This document shows positions 9,728-21,584 of a stretch of 64,000 nucleotides of DNA, one piece after another. Each line of letters starts with the position of its first letter. The first letter of the stretch is position 1. Source of the stretch: Laguncularia racemosa (lineage: Eukaryota; Streptophyta; Magnoliopsida; Myrtales; Combretaceae). The notes under the pieces are model-generated. The model did no database searches, was not told the origin of the DNA, and saw only the letters and a program-made list of their open reading frames with translations. Location of the stretch: assembly GCA_037954665.1 (NCBI GenBank), contig JBBMOL010000039.1, positions 4,836,001 through 4,900,000 of the forward strand. Direction: 5' to 3'. The position numbers and the translations under genes are program-made.

Positions 9728-11192
9728 TGTTGGTCCCAATTAGATTAATCAAGAGGGGGGTGAATTGATTAATTACTTAAAGTTTCACTTTTTCGCAAAT
9801 CAATCAAAACTCTTGACTAATAAAAACACGTGAATAACGATAATAAAGAACAATAATGTGCAGTAAATAAAAAGAGTAGAGAAGAATAGAATGCTCAGAT
9901 ATTTATAGAGGTTCCGCCTTGAGCGTTAGTCCTCTCTTCCAGCTCCACATCGGGGTCCTGGTTGTCTATACCGGTTGTGTTTCAGTATATCAAATAAATT
10001 GAAGAAGTACAATATAAGCCTCTTCAAGGCAAAGTCTCACTATTGAGTCTTTCTAGCTTCTTCACTAAGCTAATCACTCAACTACAGTGATGAAACAACA
10101 AACAATTCCTTGTTCACGAAAGGAATTACAACATCAATGAGGAATATCAGATTTCCTCTATATAATAGATCACATGTATATGTAAAGATTTTTCGCTTGA
10201 AGATGTATGAGCCTTTTCTTTTCGTGTCTCTTTTTTCTGTTCAACAACGTTCTCTCTTTTTCATTTGAATTAAACACTCCTTATATAAAGAGAACATAAT
10301 GGCTACTTTCTGCGTGACAATCTTGAATTTATTTTTGAATTTTTAATTCAAAAATAAGTTGAATCTGTTGGAGAGAATCTGCATTCCGTGATATTCTTAA
10401 TGAGGATAAGCTTGGATAAATTAGTTTGACCGAGATCTTCTTTGGATATATCTCTTGGATCAAGTTTGTTGAAGATATCCCTCACATTGTGGAACCATAT
10501 CTTCATGTAACAACCATATTTCTTATCCTTATCTTTGTAACTGCTGGATCTCCCAAAATATAGCACAAATATCTAAATTTAAATTTTGATAAAACTTGTA
10601 AATCTTATATAATCTCATTTTATCATAAAATAAAATCTTTGAATAAAATCTTGTAAAACTTTATGTAAATTAAAAACCCCATGATATAAAATTCAACTTT
10701 AGTAAAACACATCAAGTATATTACCCAAAAATACTTGACACGTGGAGCTAGGCCTTGAAATTTATTAAAAACTATCGATATAAAAATTAGAACGTAGTCT
10801 GGAAAAATTCGTGACAGACATGAAAGGTTCCGAAAGTTCTTCTGAAGCAAACCCGTTAACTGTCCTCTTGTTATGAAGGTTCTGAAAGTGCTTCTAAAAC
10901 AAACCTGTCAACTGTTCTCCTATTGTAAAGGTTCTGAAAGTGCTTCTGAAAGGTTAACACGATAACTACGGATACACTACACAACTTCTAAAACACCTTC
11001 TATCAAAACAAAAATAGTCTATATAACACTTTTGAAGGTTCTGAACAAGCTTCTGTCTCCTTGTTCAACTTTAGAAAAATTACGTACTATCTTCTAAAAC
11101 AACTTCTGACAAGCTCAAACATTCATTACACATTATTCCTCTTTTGTTAACATCAAAACTAAATTAGAGAACTTAACATTCTCCCCCTAACA
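9728..11192 (-). repeat. Sirevirus-like element, 3' LTR
   Basis: 1465 bp; ends TGTTGGTCCC...CCCCCTAACA on plus; aligns end to end with 18380-19843. It contains the same TATA-like sequence (10281-10290) as the promoter copy. It also holds a short ORF-like stretch near 10348-10566 that is repeated in the other LTR and is not a gene. Confidence 0.95.
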
Positions 11193-11502
11193 TTCTCTCC
11201 CTTTTTGATGATAACAAAACACCATTAGATAAACAAAATAGAAACAACATTCATGTCAGAAAAGCATCTTAAGCACAATAGAATCATTATAATTGCATTG
11301 ATCTTAAACACATTGATCATAAGCACTCATAAGCAATATAGAATCATTCATATAGAATCATTATAAGCAGCATTGATCATAATAGAATCATTCTCCCCCT
11401 TTTTCGTTAACAGCAAAAGGGATAACTCCCCCTTAATCGATGCATAAAAGATAAAACAAGTCTTTTACAACTTGATTCCAAAACAAAATTTAAGACAAAG
11501 AA
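11193..11502 (-). other. Sirevirus-like element, polypurine-tract region
   Basis: Non-coding. The minus strand carries the main polypurine tract AAAAAGGGAGAGAA at 11193-11206, next to the 3' LTR. A second, similar tract GAAAAAGGGGGAGAATG lies about 200 bp upstream (near 11390-11406), with a GGGGGAG near 11421. Repeated purine tracts before the 3' LTR are described for Sireviruses; they could prime plus-strand DNA synthesis. Confidence 0.7.
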
Positions 11503-13248
11503 CTAAGATTTTCTAGATCTTATGACTCGAGAGGTAGAGGGAGTGGTGGAAGGTTTGGTAGAAGAAGGTTTCTTTGGTGATGTATCCAAGTCGATGATAT
11601 GGGCGCCAGAGCGAACATAATCTGGAAATTTGTTGGATAAGAACAGCTTGATTTCACTATGAAGACTTGTGACAGATTGGGAGGTTTTATCCGTCTTGGA
11701 GTCCAAAGTCTTGAAGGAGTTAGTAACTGAATCTCCGATCTTCCTCACTTGAGAGACAAATTTGTCAAAAGCAATCACATTATTAGATAAATCTTGTTTG
11801 ACTCTCGCACTAAATTCATCATAGAGAATTCTATAGTGATGGAGATCAGTAAGCATTTTCTCAGAGTTCTTCTTGATATTAGAAAGAATATCAGAAGTTT
11901 GTTTAACTTGTAACTCCATTGATTCTAGTCTCCTCAGATCAGACCGTTGAAGAACTTCATCTGTCAAAGCTGTCTTAACTAAATCCGATAGCTCATGTTT
12001 CAAACTTTCTCGAATAACATTCTTCATTTGTTCAAGATCAACATTGGATATAACTTCTTTTGTTCCACTCTTCCCAGCCTCATCAGCATATGGTTTCTTC
12101 CCATGATCTGTTTCAAACTCTGTTATAGGTTATGAACTAAGTTCTGAACCTCCTTCTTGAACAGATATTGAAGAAGTTCCAAAAGGAACAATTCTTTTCA
12201 TATGCCTTTGATGGACAAAATGTGCACCATCATTCACATACCACAAACAATCCTTAACAAAGATCGACATGTGATGAAAAACTTCTTTACCTATCCTCTT
12301 TAACTTAATAGGTTCAGAAGAGTTGGTAGGCAAAACTATCCCTTTAAACATAAACAACCACATGAGTATATTCCCAAATACCAAACTTTCTTTATTTCTC
12401 CATATTTGATCAATGACTCTAGAAGCCATGTCCACATTCTTTTTGTTAATCATCGCATAGATAATTTGAGCATGTTCTATGGACATTGAAGTAGAACTGC
12501 CCTTCCTTGGACATAGACATTTAACAATGATCTTGTGTATGATTCGAGGAAACAACTTGAAATCAATGACCATTGCTTCTTTTCCATAATCCATTTGTAA
12601 GCCTCCATTTATAGCAGCAAACAGATCATTCCTAGGCATGTTTGTAATCTCTACATCATCATTTAGATCATGTAAGTGTAGACATTTAATTACATATGCC
12701 CTAGAAATTGTAATGTCTTGATCACATACCCTGGAAACTAAAACATTCCCTTCTGAAAGACTTAAACTTTCATAAAATTCTTTCACACACTCGCCATAAA
12801 CTAGAACTTGAGTAGAGCAAAGTTTCATGCATCCTATGGGTTCTAAAAGTTTATTCCAGTAAAATCCATTACTAGTAAAGAAATTAAAATCCACAAAACT
12901 ACAAGAACACACCTCGTTTTTCTTCCTTCAAAGAGATTTTGAATTTGAGGGTTTTAGACTTGGTACATTCCTTTGTTTCGTTTGCTTCTTGGTTGTTTTC
13001 TTAGGCGAAGAGGTTTCTTGAGTAACCTTTTCTTTTCCTTTTGAAGACGATGCAGCTCGTTTTCTTTTGGAAATTTTCTTGGAACCTATGATAGATTCGG
13101 AGTCAGGGGAACTCGGATTCTCCTCTATTGAAGGTTCTTGATATTTTTCCGAAGAATTTGAAGATTCATCATGAATCACTAAAGGTTTGTTGGATGATTT
13201 TGTTTTGAAGGATTTTTGTTTGAGACGTTCTGAAGATTTAGGCGCCAT
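11503..13248 (-). pseudogene. Env-like frame downstream of pol, two premature stops
   Basis: One continuous minus-strand frame of 582 codons runs from ATG 13246-13248 to the stop at 11503, broken only by TGA at 12928-12930 and TAA at 12130-12132. The first ~105 residues are Ser/Lys/Glu-rich and basic with KRKRAASS, a possible nuclear signal. The middle (~260 residues) looks globular with a hydrophobic patch ILMWLFMFKGIVL and resembles a domain often annotated as 'putative plant transposon protein' (from memory, unconfirmed). The C-terminal ~210 residues look coiled-coil (SMELQVKQTSDILSNIKKN), then a Ser/Thr/Pro/Lys tail. Position after pol and before the purine tract fits the env-like gene of Sireviruses, whose function is not established. 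I see no signal peptide. Confidence 0.7.
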
Positions 13249-13920
13249 TAGAGTTGCAATGAGAGAGAAGGAAAATAGAGAGAGAAAGAAAGAGCAGAGT
13301 GTGAAGAAAGAAAATTAGAGAAGGAAGGAAACGAATGAAGAGGAATATATATATTATATGAATAAAGATTTTCAAATATTGAAGGTCTCCGGGGGAAAAA
13401 AATTTTAAAAGGGTTACAAATTCCTAATTCATTTCTAATAAATTCAAAATTTACCTTTTCAAGAGGTTTAGTAAAAATGTCTGCAAATTGATTATCGGTT
13501 GGCACAAATTCAACATTTATATCTCCATTATGCACATGATCTTTAATAAAATGATGTCTAATTTCTATGTTCTTTGACCTAGAATGATGTACTGGATTTT
13601 TTGTCAAATTTATTGCACTCGTGTTGTCCTATTTAATTGGCACAGTTTTAAAATTTATTCCATAATCATTCAATTGTTGTTTTATCCATAAAACTTGTGC
13701 ACAGCAATTACCAATAGAAACATATTCAGCTTCAACTGTGGATAGAGCAACAAAATTTTGTTTTTTAGAAGACCAAGAAATTAATCTATCACCTAGGAAT
13801 TGACAAGTACCAGATGTGCTTTTTCTATCAATTTTACACCCAACATAATCTGCATCAGAATATCCTATTAGATCAAAATTCTGATTTTTAGGATACCAGA
13901 TGCCTAAATTTGAAGTATTA
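13248..13920 (-). pseudogene. Sirevirus-like element RNase H
   Basis: The copia RNase H is recognisable on minus: YSDADYVGCKIDRKSTSGTC, then STVEAEYVS, then DNTSAINLTKNP, a His-rich HHFIKDHV segment and a DIFTKPL ending. It is in a different frame from RT. A small deletion near 13920 removes the usual link between the two domains and shifts the frame, and a stop precedes DNTSAI. The frame runs on as low-complexity residues to a TAA at 13248-13250 that overlaps the env-like ATG (TAATG). RNase H would remove the RNA template during reverse transcription. Confidence 0.8.
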
Positions 13921-13921
13921 A

Positions 13922-15082
13922 CTAGGTATTTGATGGTGCAGCTTGAAATCTAGCACACAAACACACACTGAACAAAATATCAGGTCTAGATGCAGTCAAA
14001 TACAATAAAGAACCTCTAAGACTCCTATAAAGTTTTTTACTTACCTTCTTTCCATTTAAGTTAGAGTCTAACCTTGATGAAGTACTCATAGGTGTTGTAA
14101 CCTTTTTGCATCCATTATATCCAAATTTCTTCAATATTTGTTTTGTGTATTTTTCTTGATGAACAAAAAATCCTTCCTTTGTTTGTTTTATTTGAAGTCC
14201 CAAAAAGAATGTCAACTCTCCCATCATTGACATTTCAAATTCTGCCTGCATGGTCTCAGCAAATTCTTGACACAACAATTCTTTAGTAGATCCAAAGATA
14301 ATATCATCCACATATATTTGTACAACCAAGATATCATTATCAAAATTTTTCAAGAATAAAGTAGTGTCAACTTTTCCTCTATGAAAACCTTTAGAGATAA
14401 AAAACATACTCAATCTTTCATACCAAGCTCTTAGAGCTTGTTTCAAATCATATAATGCTTTATTTAATTTAAAAACATAGTCTGATTTGAAAGGATCTTC
14501 AAAACCAGGTGGTTGTTCTATATAAACTTCTTCCTTTATAAAACCATTTAAAAATGCACTTTTTACATCCATTTGAAAAACTTTAAAATCCTTACAAGAT
14601 GCATATGCAAGCATTAACCGTATTGCTTCTAGTCTAGCAACAGGTGCATACGTTTCATCAAAATATATTCCTTCTTCTTGTGAATAACCTTTAGCTACTA
14701 ATCTTGCTTTATTTCTTATAATTTTACCGTCTTCATCTAATTTATTTTTAAACACCCATTTAGTTCCAATTATAGACTTTCCTCTAGGTCTAGGAACTAA
14801 GTTCCATACATTGTTTCTTTGAAATTGATTTAATTCTTCTTGCATAGATATAATCCAATTATCATCATTTAAAGCTTCTTCCATATTACTAGGTTCAATT
14901 TCAGATAACAACACAAAATGATTTTCAAGATTTTGTAGATTAGCTCTTGTTTTAACACCCGATTGAATATTGCCTATTATTTGATCAGAAGGATGTGCAG
15001 ACTTATACCTCCAAGCTTTAGAAGCCTCTTGTTCAGATCTTACAACTTCTGAAGTACCTTCTGTAGTTGCCTCTGAAATAGG
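13922..15082 (-). pseudogene. Sirevirus-like element reverse transcriptase
   Basis: Copia RT (RVT_2 type): KWVFKNKLDEDGKI, then RLVAKGYSQEEGIYFDETYA, then DVKSAFLNG, and the catalytic YVDDIIFGST with two Asp. A few codons after the LYLTASRPDILFSV segment the frame hits a stop at 13922 caused by the deletion before RNase H. Within 13922-15082 there is no other stop, and it is in the same frame as integrase, separated only by the stop at 15083. Likely functional ancestor, not functional now as a polyprotein. Confidence 0.85.
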
Positions 15083-15961
15083 TTATGGATGACCAGATCC
15101 TCGAATGTTAACAGCAGGTGCTTCTGACTTAGGTTCTGAACTAACTTCTGCTTTAGAATTGGAGTCCTTTTCTTCATCAGAATCAACATCCTTTAAGTCC
15201 TCAATAAATTTAACATTTATTGATTCTTCAATAGTTTTTGATGATTTATTGAAAACACGATAAACACGACTATTTAGAGAATATCCTAAGAAAATAGCTT
15301 CTTCAGATCTTTCATCAAACTTACCAAGGTTGAGTGGATTCTTTTTCACAAAGAATTTAGATCTAAAGATATGAAAATATGAAACATTAGGTTTCTTACC
15401 TCGAAACATCTCATAAGCAGTCTTTAATGTCATGGGTTGAATGAAAACTCTATTGATGATATAGCAAGCTGTAGAAACTGCTTCTGCCCAAAAATACTTA
15501 GCAATTCCACTTTCATCTAACATAGATCTAGTCATCTCTTGTAAAGTTCTATTCTTGCGTTCCACTACTCCATTTTGTTGAGGAGTGTATGGAGTTGAGA
15601 AATTATGAGATATACCATGTTCTTCACAAAAATTTAAAAAACTTGCATTTTGAAATTCTGTTCCATGATCAGTTCGAAGACTAATTATGGAAACTCCCTT
15701 TTCATCTTGTATTTGTTTTGCAAACTTTTGAAAAGAATCAAAGGTATCTCTTTTGTGTCGCAAGAATATAACCCAAGTGTATCTTGAAAAATCATCAACA
15801 ATAAAAAGTCCATATTTGCTTCCACCCATGCTTAAGACTCTAGTAGGTCCAAAAAGATCAAGATGCAATAATTCAAGTGGTCTCTTAGTTGAGATTACAT
15901 TTTTACTTTTATGAGAAACAGAAACCATTTTATTCTTTAAGCAAGTATCACATTTCACATC
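15083..15961 (-). pseudogene. Sirevirus-like element integrase
   Basis: The CDTC half of the HHCC zinc site opens the frame (the His half is in the preceding piece). The DDE core is clear: LHLDLFGPTRV (first Asp), LRTDHGTEFQN (second Asp), GVVERKNRTLQEM (Glu). Downstream is the copia C-terminal region with an EEAIFLGYS motif and an acidic linker. Integrase would insert the DNA copy into the genome. It is flanked by in-frame stops at 15962 and 15083. Confidence 0.87.
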
Positions 15962-16453
15962 TTATTTAATATTTATCTTAGGTAATCCTTTAATAATATT
16001 CTTTTTAGATAATTTTTCTAAGTGATTAAAATTAACGTGTCCTAATCGTTTATGCCAAGCAAAAACATTATCTATTTCAGCTGGTTTTATGAGATAGATA
16101 TTTCTTTTCCTAATTCCTTCAAATAATCTTTCATCATTTTCATTTAAAGCATAGCACTTGTCTTGATCAAAAATCATTCTATAACCATTATCGCATAACT
16201 GACTAATACTAAGTAAATTGTGTTTTAAACCTTGCACAAGATATACATTTTCAATGAGAAAAGTAGGCATACCAATCGTTCCAGTGGCAATTATTTTACC
16301 TCTACTATCATCTCCAAACTTTACATACCCTTTTTCTTCCTAAGTTATGCTATTGAACAATGAAGCATCTCCAGTCATATGTCTAGAACATCCACTATCC
16401 AAATACCATGTTCCTCTTATTTTAGCTTCATGTCCCTATACAAATAAAAAGAA
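15962..16453 (-). pseudogene. Sirevirus-like element protease and GAG-pre-integrase
   Basis: WYLDSGCSRHMTGD at about 16370-16410 is the copia aspartic protease active site (DSG). An in-frame TAA follows about 10 codons later. The rest of the protease ends in LLSISQLCDNG, and the GAG-pre-integrase motif WHKRLGHVNFNHLEKLSKK (giving the His pair of the integrase zinc site) closes the piece before the stop at 15962. Same frame as gag and integrase. Confidence 0.82.
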
Positions 16454-18337
16454 TTAAGTCCTTTTAGGAACCCAAGCAAGTTTGGGCCCCTTAAAAGATA
16501 AGCTCATTTGATTTCTTTGATTTACTTGTTGACTACTGAGCTTATTTCTTTTATAATAGCAAAATTTCTCAATATGACCAAATTTATTACAGAAGAAGCA
16601 TGCATAAGAATTAACATTCCTATACCTGTCATTTACCTGTTTCTGGAAATTCTGGTTTGTATAACTTCTGTTATACCTTCTGGTATTGCTTCTGTAGTAC
16701 CCATTGTGTGGATACCTCTTGTCAGAATAACTTCTGTAAAAGTCTTTGGTATTTCCTCTTTTAACAATATTTGTATTCGAAATGTACTTTTTACTTTTGA
16801 ATTCATCACTTAAGACTTGTTTAGCTTTAACAAAAACTGTATTTTGATTCGATTTTGAACTCGAACCATGCTCATATCTTAACCCATGTTTTTCATTTGA
16901 AACTCTTTGTGAAGAAATTAACATGGTCAATTTCTTGTCACTTTCATCAAATTTCTTAATGGTAGTTTTCAACGAATTGGATAGTTCATCAATCTTTACC
17001 TTCATGTTACTTGTTTCTACTTCAAGTACGTGATTTTCTATTCTTAATTTTTCAATACTCACATGCATGGATTCATTTTCTTGTTTCAGGATATCATTTT
17101 CATCTGCAAGTAACGAATTTGTTTGCTTTACTGCCTCCTTTTCATTCTTAAGAGCTTTTATTTCATTTTCATACTTAGCTAATTTTGTATCAGCCCTTTT
17201 TAGTGCCTTTAATAGCTTACTCATTTCTACTAGCATGTCAGTTTCAGTTACATCTTCATCATATTCAAAATGCACCTCAGAACTAGCCATTAAACACAGA
17301 TTTGCCTCATCTTCTTCTTCTTCTAAATCCTCTGAATTTGTCTTTGTATCCTCTAAATCACTCCATGTTGCTAACATTGCTCAACTTTTCTTTTTATAAT
17401 TTTCCATTTTCTTGATCAGTGTTGGACATTCATATTTGATGTGTCCTGGCTTTTTGCATTCATAACATTGAATCTCCCTTTTTTTTTTCTTCTTTTCTTT
17501 CTCCTTGTACGCTTTTCCTGCATCATTATGCTTATATTCAGTACTTTTCTTGAAAACATTAAACTTCTTACCTCTTTGCTTCTTGAGCAGCCAGTTGAGT
17601 CTACGTGCTAGAAGACTGATGTCCTCTTCTTTCTCATCGTCGCTATCATCTATTTCAGTTTCATTTTGCTTTATTTCCTTGACTTTAAACGCAATTCCTT
17701 TGGTACCGTCTTCTCCTCTTTGTGTGGTCTTTATGTGTGACTCATATGCCATGAGCTTTTCTCTCAATTGACTGAGAGTTAGCTTGTTTAGGTCTTGAGC
17801 TTCCTCTATAGCAGTTTTCTTTGCATCCCAAGATGGTGATAATATCCTCAACATTTTCCTCATAAGATCTAGATCTGGAAGTTTCTTTCCAAGTGATGAA
17901 AGCTCATTTGTAATAGCTGTAAACCGGTTAAAAGCATCTTTGACATCTTCATTAGACTTAAACTTAAATAATTCATACTGTTGAATTAAAGCATTTATCT
18001 TGGTTTCCTTGATGGTATCAGTCCCTTCATATGTATCGGATAAGATATCCCAAATCTCTTTTGCACTTGCACATGATGATATTAAATAGAACTCTAATGG
18101 AGCAATAGTAGTCAGTAATAAATTTTTTGCTTTGTTGTTCTTCTCGATAATTTTCTTCTCTGAATCTAACAAGGTTGAATCTCCGTTCAAGGTGATCACA
18201 TTGTCTCCAAGTGAAATGACCTGCCATGAATCATAATCATTAGCTTTAATGTAAGTTTCCATACGCATCTCCCAGTATGAGAAGTTTGAGCCATCGAAGT
18301 AGGGAGCTCGATTAATTGCAACATTATTTTCAACCAT
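16454..18337 (-). pseudogene. Sirevirus-like element gag with coiled coil
   Basis: ATG at 18335-18337. Residues ~1-230 are the copia UBN2-type gag (FDGSNFSYWEMRMETYIKA near the start), then an acidic/basic linker and a zinc knuckle CYECKKPGHIKYEC. A TGA at 17381-17383 interrupts the frame; it then continues in the same frame with an acidic segment, a long coiled coil (heptad-like LLKALKRADTKLAKYENEIK onward) and a second knuckle CFFCNKFGHIEKFC. Gag of about 625 codons with coiled coil and two knuckles is typical for Sireviruses. Gag assembles the particle and binds RNA. Confidence 0.85.
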
Positions 18338-18365
18338 TTTGGATCACTCAAAATAGATGAGTCCT

Positions 18366-18377
18366 GCTCTGATACCA
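18366..18377 (-). other. Sirevirus-like element primer-binding site
   Basis: The minus strand reads TGGTATCAGAGC, a perfect match to the 3' end complement of plant initiator tRNA-Met, 2 nt inside the 5' LTR. Confidence 0.95.
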
Positions 18378-18379
18378 AT

Positions 18380-19843
18380 TGTTGGTCCCAATTAGATTAA
18401 TCAAGAGGGGGGTGAATTGATTAATTACTTAAAGTTTCACTTTTTCGCAAATCAATCAAAACTCTTGACTAATAAAAACACGTGAATAACGATAATAAAG
18501 AACAATAATGTGCAATAAATAAAAAGAGTAGAGAAGAATAGAATGCTCAGATATTTATAGAGGTTCCGCCTCGAGCGTCAGTCCTCTCTTCCAGCTCTAC
18601 GCTGGGGTCCTGGTTGTCTATACCGGTTGTGTTTCACTATATCAAATAAATTGAAGAAGTACAATATAAGCCTCTTCAAGGCAAAGTCTCACTATTGAGT
18701 CTTTCTAGCTTCTTCACTAAGTTAATCACTCAACTACAATGATGAAACAACAAACAATTCCTTATTCACGAAAGGAATTACAACATCAATGAGGAATATC
18801 ATATTTCCTCTATATAATAGATCACATGTATATGTAAAGATTTTTCGCTTGAAGATGTATGAGCCTTTTCTTTTCGTGTCTCTTTTTTCTGTTCAACAAC
18901 GTTCTCTCTTTTTCATTTGAATTAAACACTCCTTATATAAAGAGAACATAATGGCTACTTTCCACGTGACAGTCTTGAATTTATTTTTGAATTTTTAATT
19001 CAAAAATAAGTTGGATCTGTTGGAGAGAATCTGCATTCCGTGATATTCTTAATGAGGATAAGCTTGGATAAATTAGTTTGACCGAGATCTTCTTTGGATA
19101 TATCTCTTGGATCAAGTTTGTTGAAGATATCCCTCACATTGTGGAACCATATCTTCATGTAACAACCATATTTCTTATCCTTATCTTTGTAACTGTTGGA
19201 TCTCCCCAAATATAGCACAAATATCTAAATTTAAATTTTGATAAAACTTGTAAATCTTATATGATCTCATTTTATCATAAAATGAAATCTTTGAATAAAA
19301 TCTTGTAAAACTTTATGTAAATTAAAACCCCATGATATAAAATCCAACTTTAGTAAAACACATCAAGTATATTATCCAAAAATACTTGACACATGGAGCT
19401 AGGCCTTGAAATTTATTAAAAACTATCAATATAAAAATTAGAACGTAATCTGGAAAAATTCGTAACAGACATGAAAGGTTCTGAAAGTGCTTCTGAAGCA
19501 AACCTGTTAACTGTCCTCCTGTTATGAAGGTTCTGAAAGTGCTTCTGAAACAAACCTGTCAACTGTTCTCCTATTGTAAAGGTTCTGAAAGTGCTTCTAA
19601 AAGGTTAACACGATAACTACGGATACACTACACAACTTCTGAAACACCTTTTGTCAGAACAAAAATAGTCTATATAACACTTTTGAAGGTTCTGAACAAG
19701 CTTCTGTCTCCTTGTTCAACTTTAGAAAAATTACATACTATCTTCTGAAACAACTTCTGACAAGCTCAAACATTCGTTACACATTATTCCTCTTTTGTTA
19801 ACATCAAAACTAAATTAGAGAACTTAACATTCTCCCCCTAACA
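18380..19843 (-). repeat. Sirevirus-like element, 5' LTR
   Basis: 1464 bp; near-identical to 9728-11192. It lies next to the PBS, so this copy drives transcription leftwards. Confidence 0.95.
18931..18942 (-). promoter_or_regulatory. TATA-like box in Sirevirus 5' LTR
   Basis: The minus strand reads TTTATATAAGG, conserved in both LTRs (also 10281-10290). Likely core promoter of the element; the start site was not determined. Confidence 0.5.
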
Positions 19844-21584
19844 CCTTTGCAATTAGAAGATCTTCTAGAAGTAGAAAATCTCCTTCTTGGCTTTATGATT
19901 TCATACATTTAGCTAAATCTAAAATGGTTGCCAACATGACCATATCTTCACAGACTACAAACAACACTCTTTATCATTTGTTTGATATTCATTTGTATAA
20001 CAAATATCCTTTAGAATTTGTTGCATCATTAGCTAATGTGCTAACTATTAAAGATCTAATTTATTACTCTCAAGTAGTTAAGAAAAAGGAGTGGATACAA
20101 GCCATGGAACAAGAGATTTATGCTCTTGAATCTAATGACACTTGGGAAACCACTTCTCCACCTAAAGGAAACAAAGCTATTGGGTTTAAGTGGATATACA
20201 AAATAAAATACAAACCGGATGGTAATGTGGAAAGATATAAAGTAAGGCTAGTAGCTAAGGGGTATATGCAAATTGCAAGTCAGGATTTTCATGATACATT
20301 TTCCCCAATTACGAAGTTAGGTACGGTTAGAATTATGATAGCCATTTCTGCTGCATATTCATGGCCTTTACATCATATTGATGTTAAGAATGCATTTTTA
20401 CATGGATATCTAAATGAGGAAATATACATGGTACCTCCTAAAGGCTATGATAAAGCATAGAATAATCAAGTTTGTAGGTTAAAGAAATCATTATATGGTC
20501 TCAAGCAAGCCTCTTGACAATGGAATGTAGAAATATCAACTTTTCTAATATTTGTTGGCTTTTATCAATCAAAGCATGATTATTCTCTATTTACTCAACA
20601 AATGACTACCGATTTTGATGTGGTTTAGCTCTATGTGGATGACATACTAATCTTCAGGTTTGATGAAGAATGTATTTGTAATTTGAAGAAACAATTAGAT
20701 GATGCATTTACTACAAAGGATTTAGGACTGGCAAGATATTTGGTTCGAAAATATGTGGAATTGACAGTTGTTACTTGATTAATCAAAGGAAGTTTTTATT
20801 AGATGTGTTAGAAGAAGCTGGTATGACTGCTGCAAAGCCAACTAAGATGCCTCTACCTACTGGACTAAAGTTGAATAAGGAAGATGGTGATCTACTTGAC
20901 AATTTGACCTCATTTTGTAGACTAATGGGCAGATTATCATATCTTAACTTCACTAGACTAGACATTAGCTTTGCAGTTCATCATCTAAGTACTTTTCTAG
21001 CTAGTCTTTATGTGCCACATATGCAAGCTACATTGCATTTTTTGAAGTACCTTAAACGAACTATTTCCTTAGGATTATTTTATCCTGTTGCAAATGATCT
21101 TCCATTTCATGGTTTTTTGGATTCTGATTGGGCTGTAGATGTTACAAATAGAAAATAAATTAGTGGATATTGTATTATTCTTGGGTTAGCCTTGTTCTCT
21201 TGGAAGATAAAGAAGCAACACACTATATCAACATCTTCAATAGAAGCAGAGTATAGAGGTCTTGCTATTGCAACAAAGGAAATCTAATGGACTTCGTATA
21301 TTTTACAAGATCTTCATATTCCAATCAACCTTCCTATATCATTGCATTATGACAACAAATCCACACTACTCATTGCTGTAAATCCTTGTTATCATACTAG
21401 GACAAAACACATTGACATTGATATTCACTTCGTTTGAGATCACATTTCTTTTGGTCTTATTTCTGTTGAGTTCTTTTCATGAAAGTTACAACTTGCTGAT
21501 CTATGCACCAAATCACTTCTAGAAATGCAACTTAACTTCTTAAGGTTCAAGTTGGAGCTTCAAGAAGCACCAACTTGAGGGGGG
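19844..21584 (+). pseudogene. copia-1 RT and RNase H, plus strand, degraded
   Basis: Continuation of the copia-1 polyprotein after the Sirevirus insertion. RT motifs: GFKWIYKIKYKPDGNVERYK, then RLVAKGYMQ, then DVKNAFLHGYLNEEIYM, and YVDDILIF near 20635. Stops at 20458-20460, 20516 and 20626, and a frameshift before 20775, break it. RNase H follows: FLDSDWAVDVTNRK with a stop, SSIEAEYRGLAIATKE, then YDNKSTLLI and a KHIDIDIH segment with further stops. The tract CTTGAGGGGGGTG (21574-21586) is the polypurine tract before the 3' LTR. Gag, protease and integrase are absent. Confidence 0.85.

Larger units (their letters stand above)
9728..19843 (-). mobile_element. Complete Sirevirus-like Ty1/copia element with env-like frame
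   Basis: A 10,116-bp element on minus: LTRs of 1465 bp (9728-11192) and 1464 bp (18380-19843), both TG...CA, and a perfect 5-bp target duplication CCTTT (9723-9727 and 19844-19848). It has a perfect tRNA-iMet PBS (18366-18377) and a purine tract AAAAAGGGAGAGAA (11193-11206). Gene order on minus is gag (with coiled coil), protease, integrase, RT, RNase H, then an env-like frame. The long size, coiled-coil gag, env-like frame after pol and repeated purine tracts are known marks of the SIRE/Maximus (Sirevirus) lineage. About 40 hand-counted LTR differences (roughly 2.7%), mostly transitions, indicate a fairly recent insertion. Several stops and one frameshift inactivate the proteins. Confidence 0.93.

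Noticed and set aside
10348..10850. ORFs of 72 and 75 codons in the LTR, the first repeated almost identically at 19000-19218
   Set aside because: They are repeated only because they lie in the two LTRs; no domain or codon-usage support.
16508..17771. Plus-strand ORFs of about 90-110 codons opposite the Sirevirus gag
   Set aside because: Antisense shadows of the gag and coiled-coil frame; Ser/Phe-rich as expected from reversed Lys/Glu codons.
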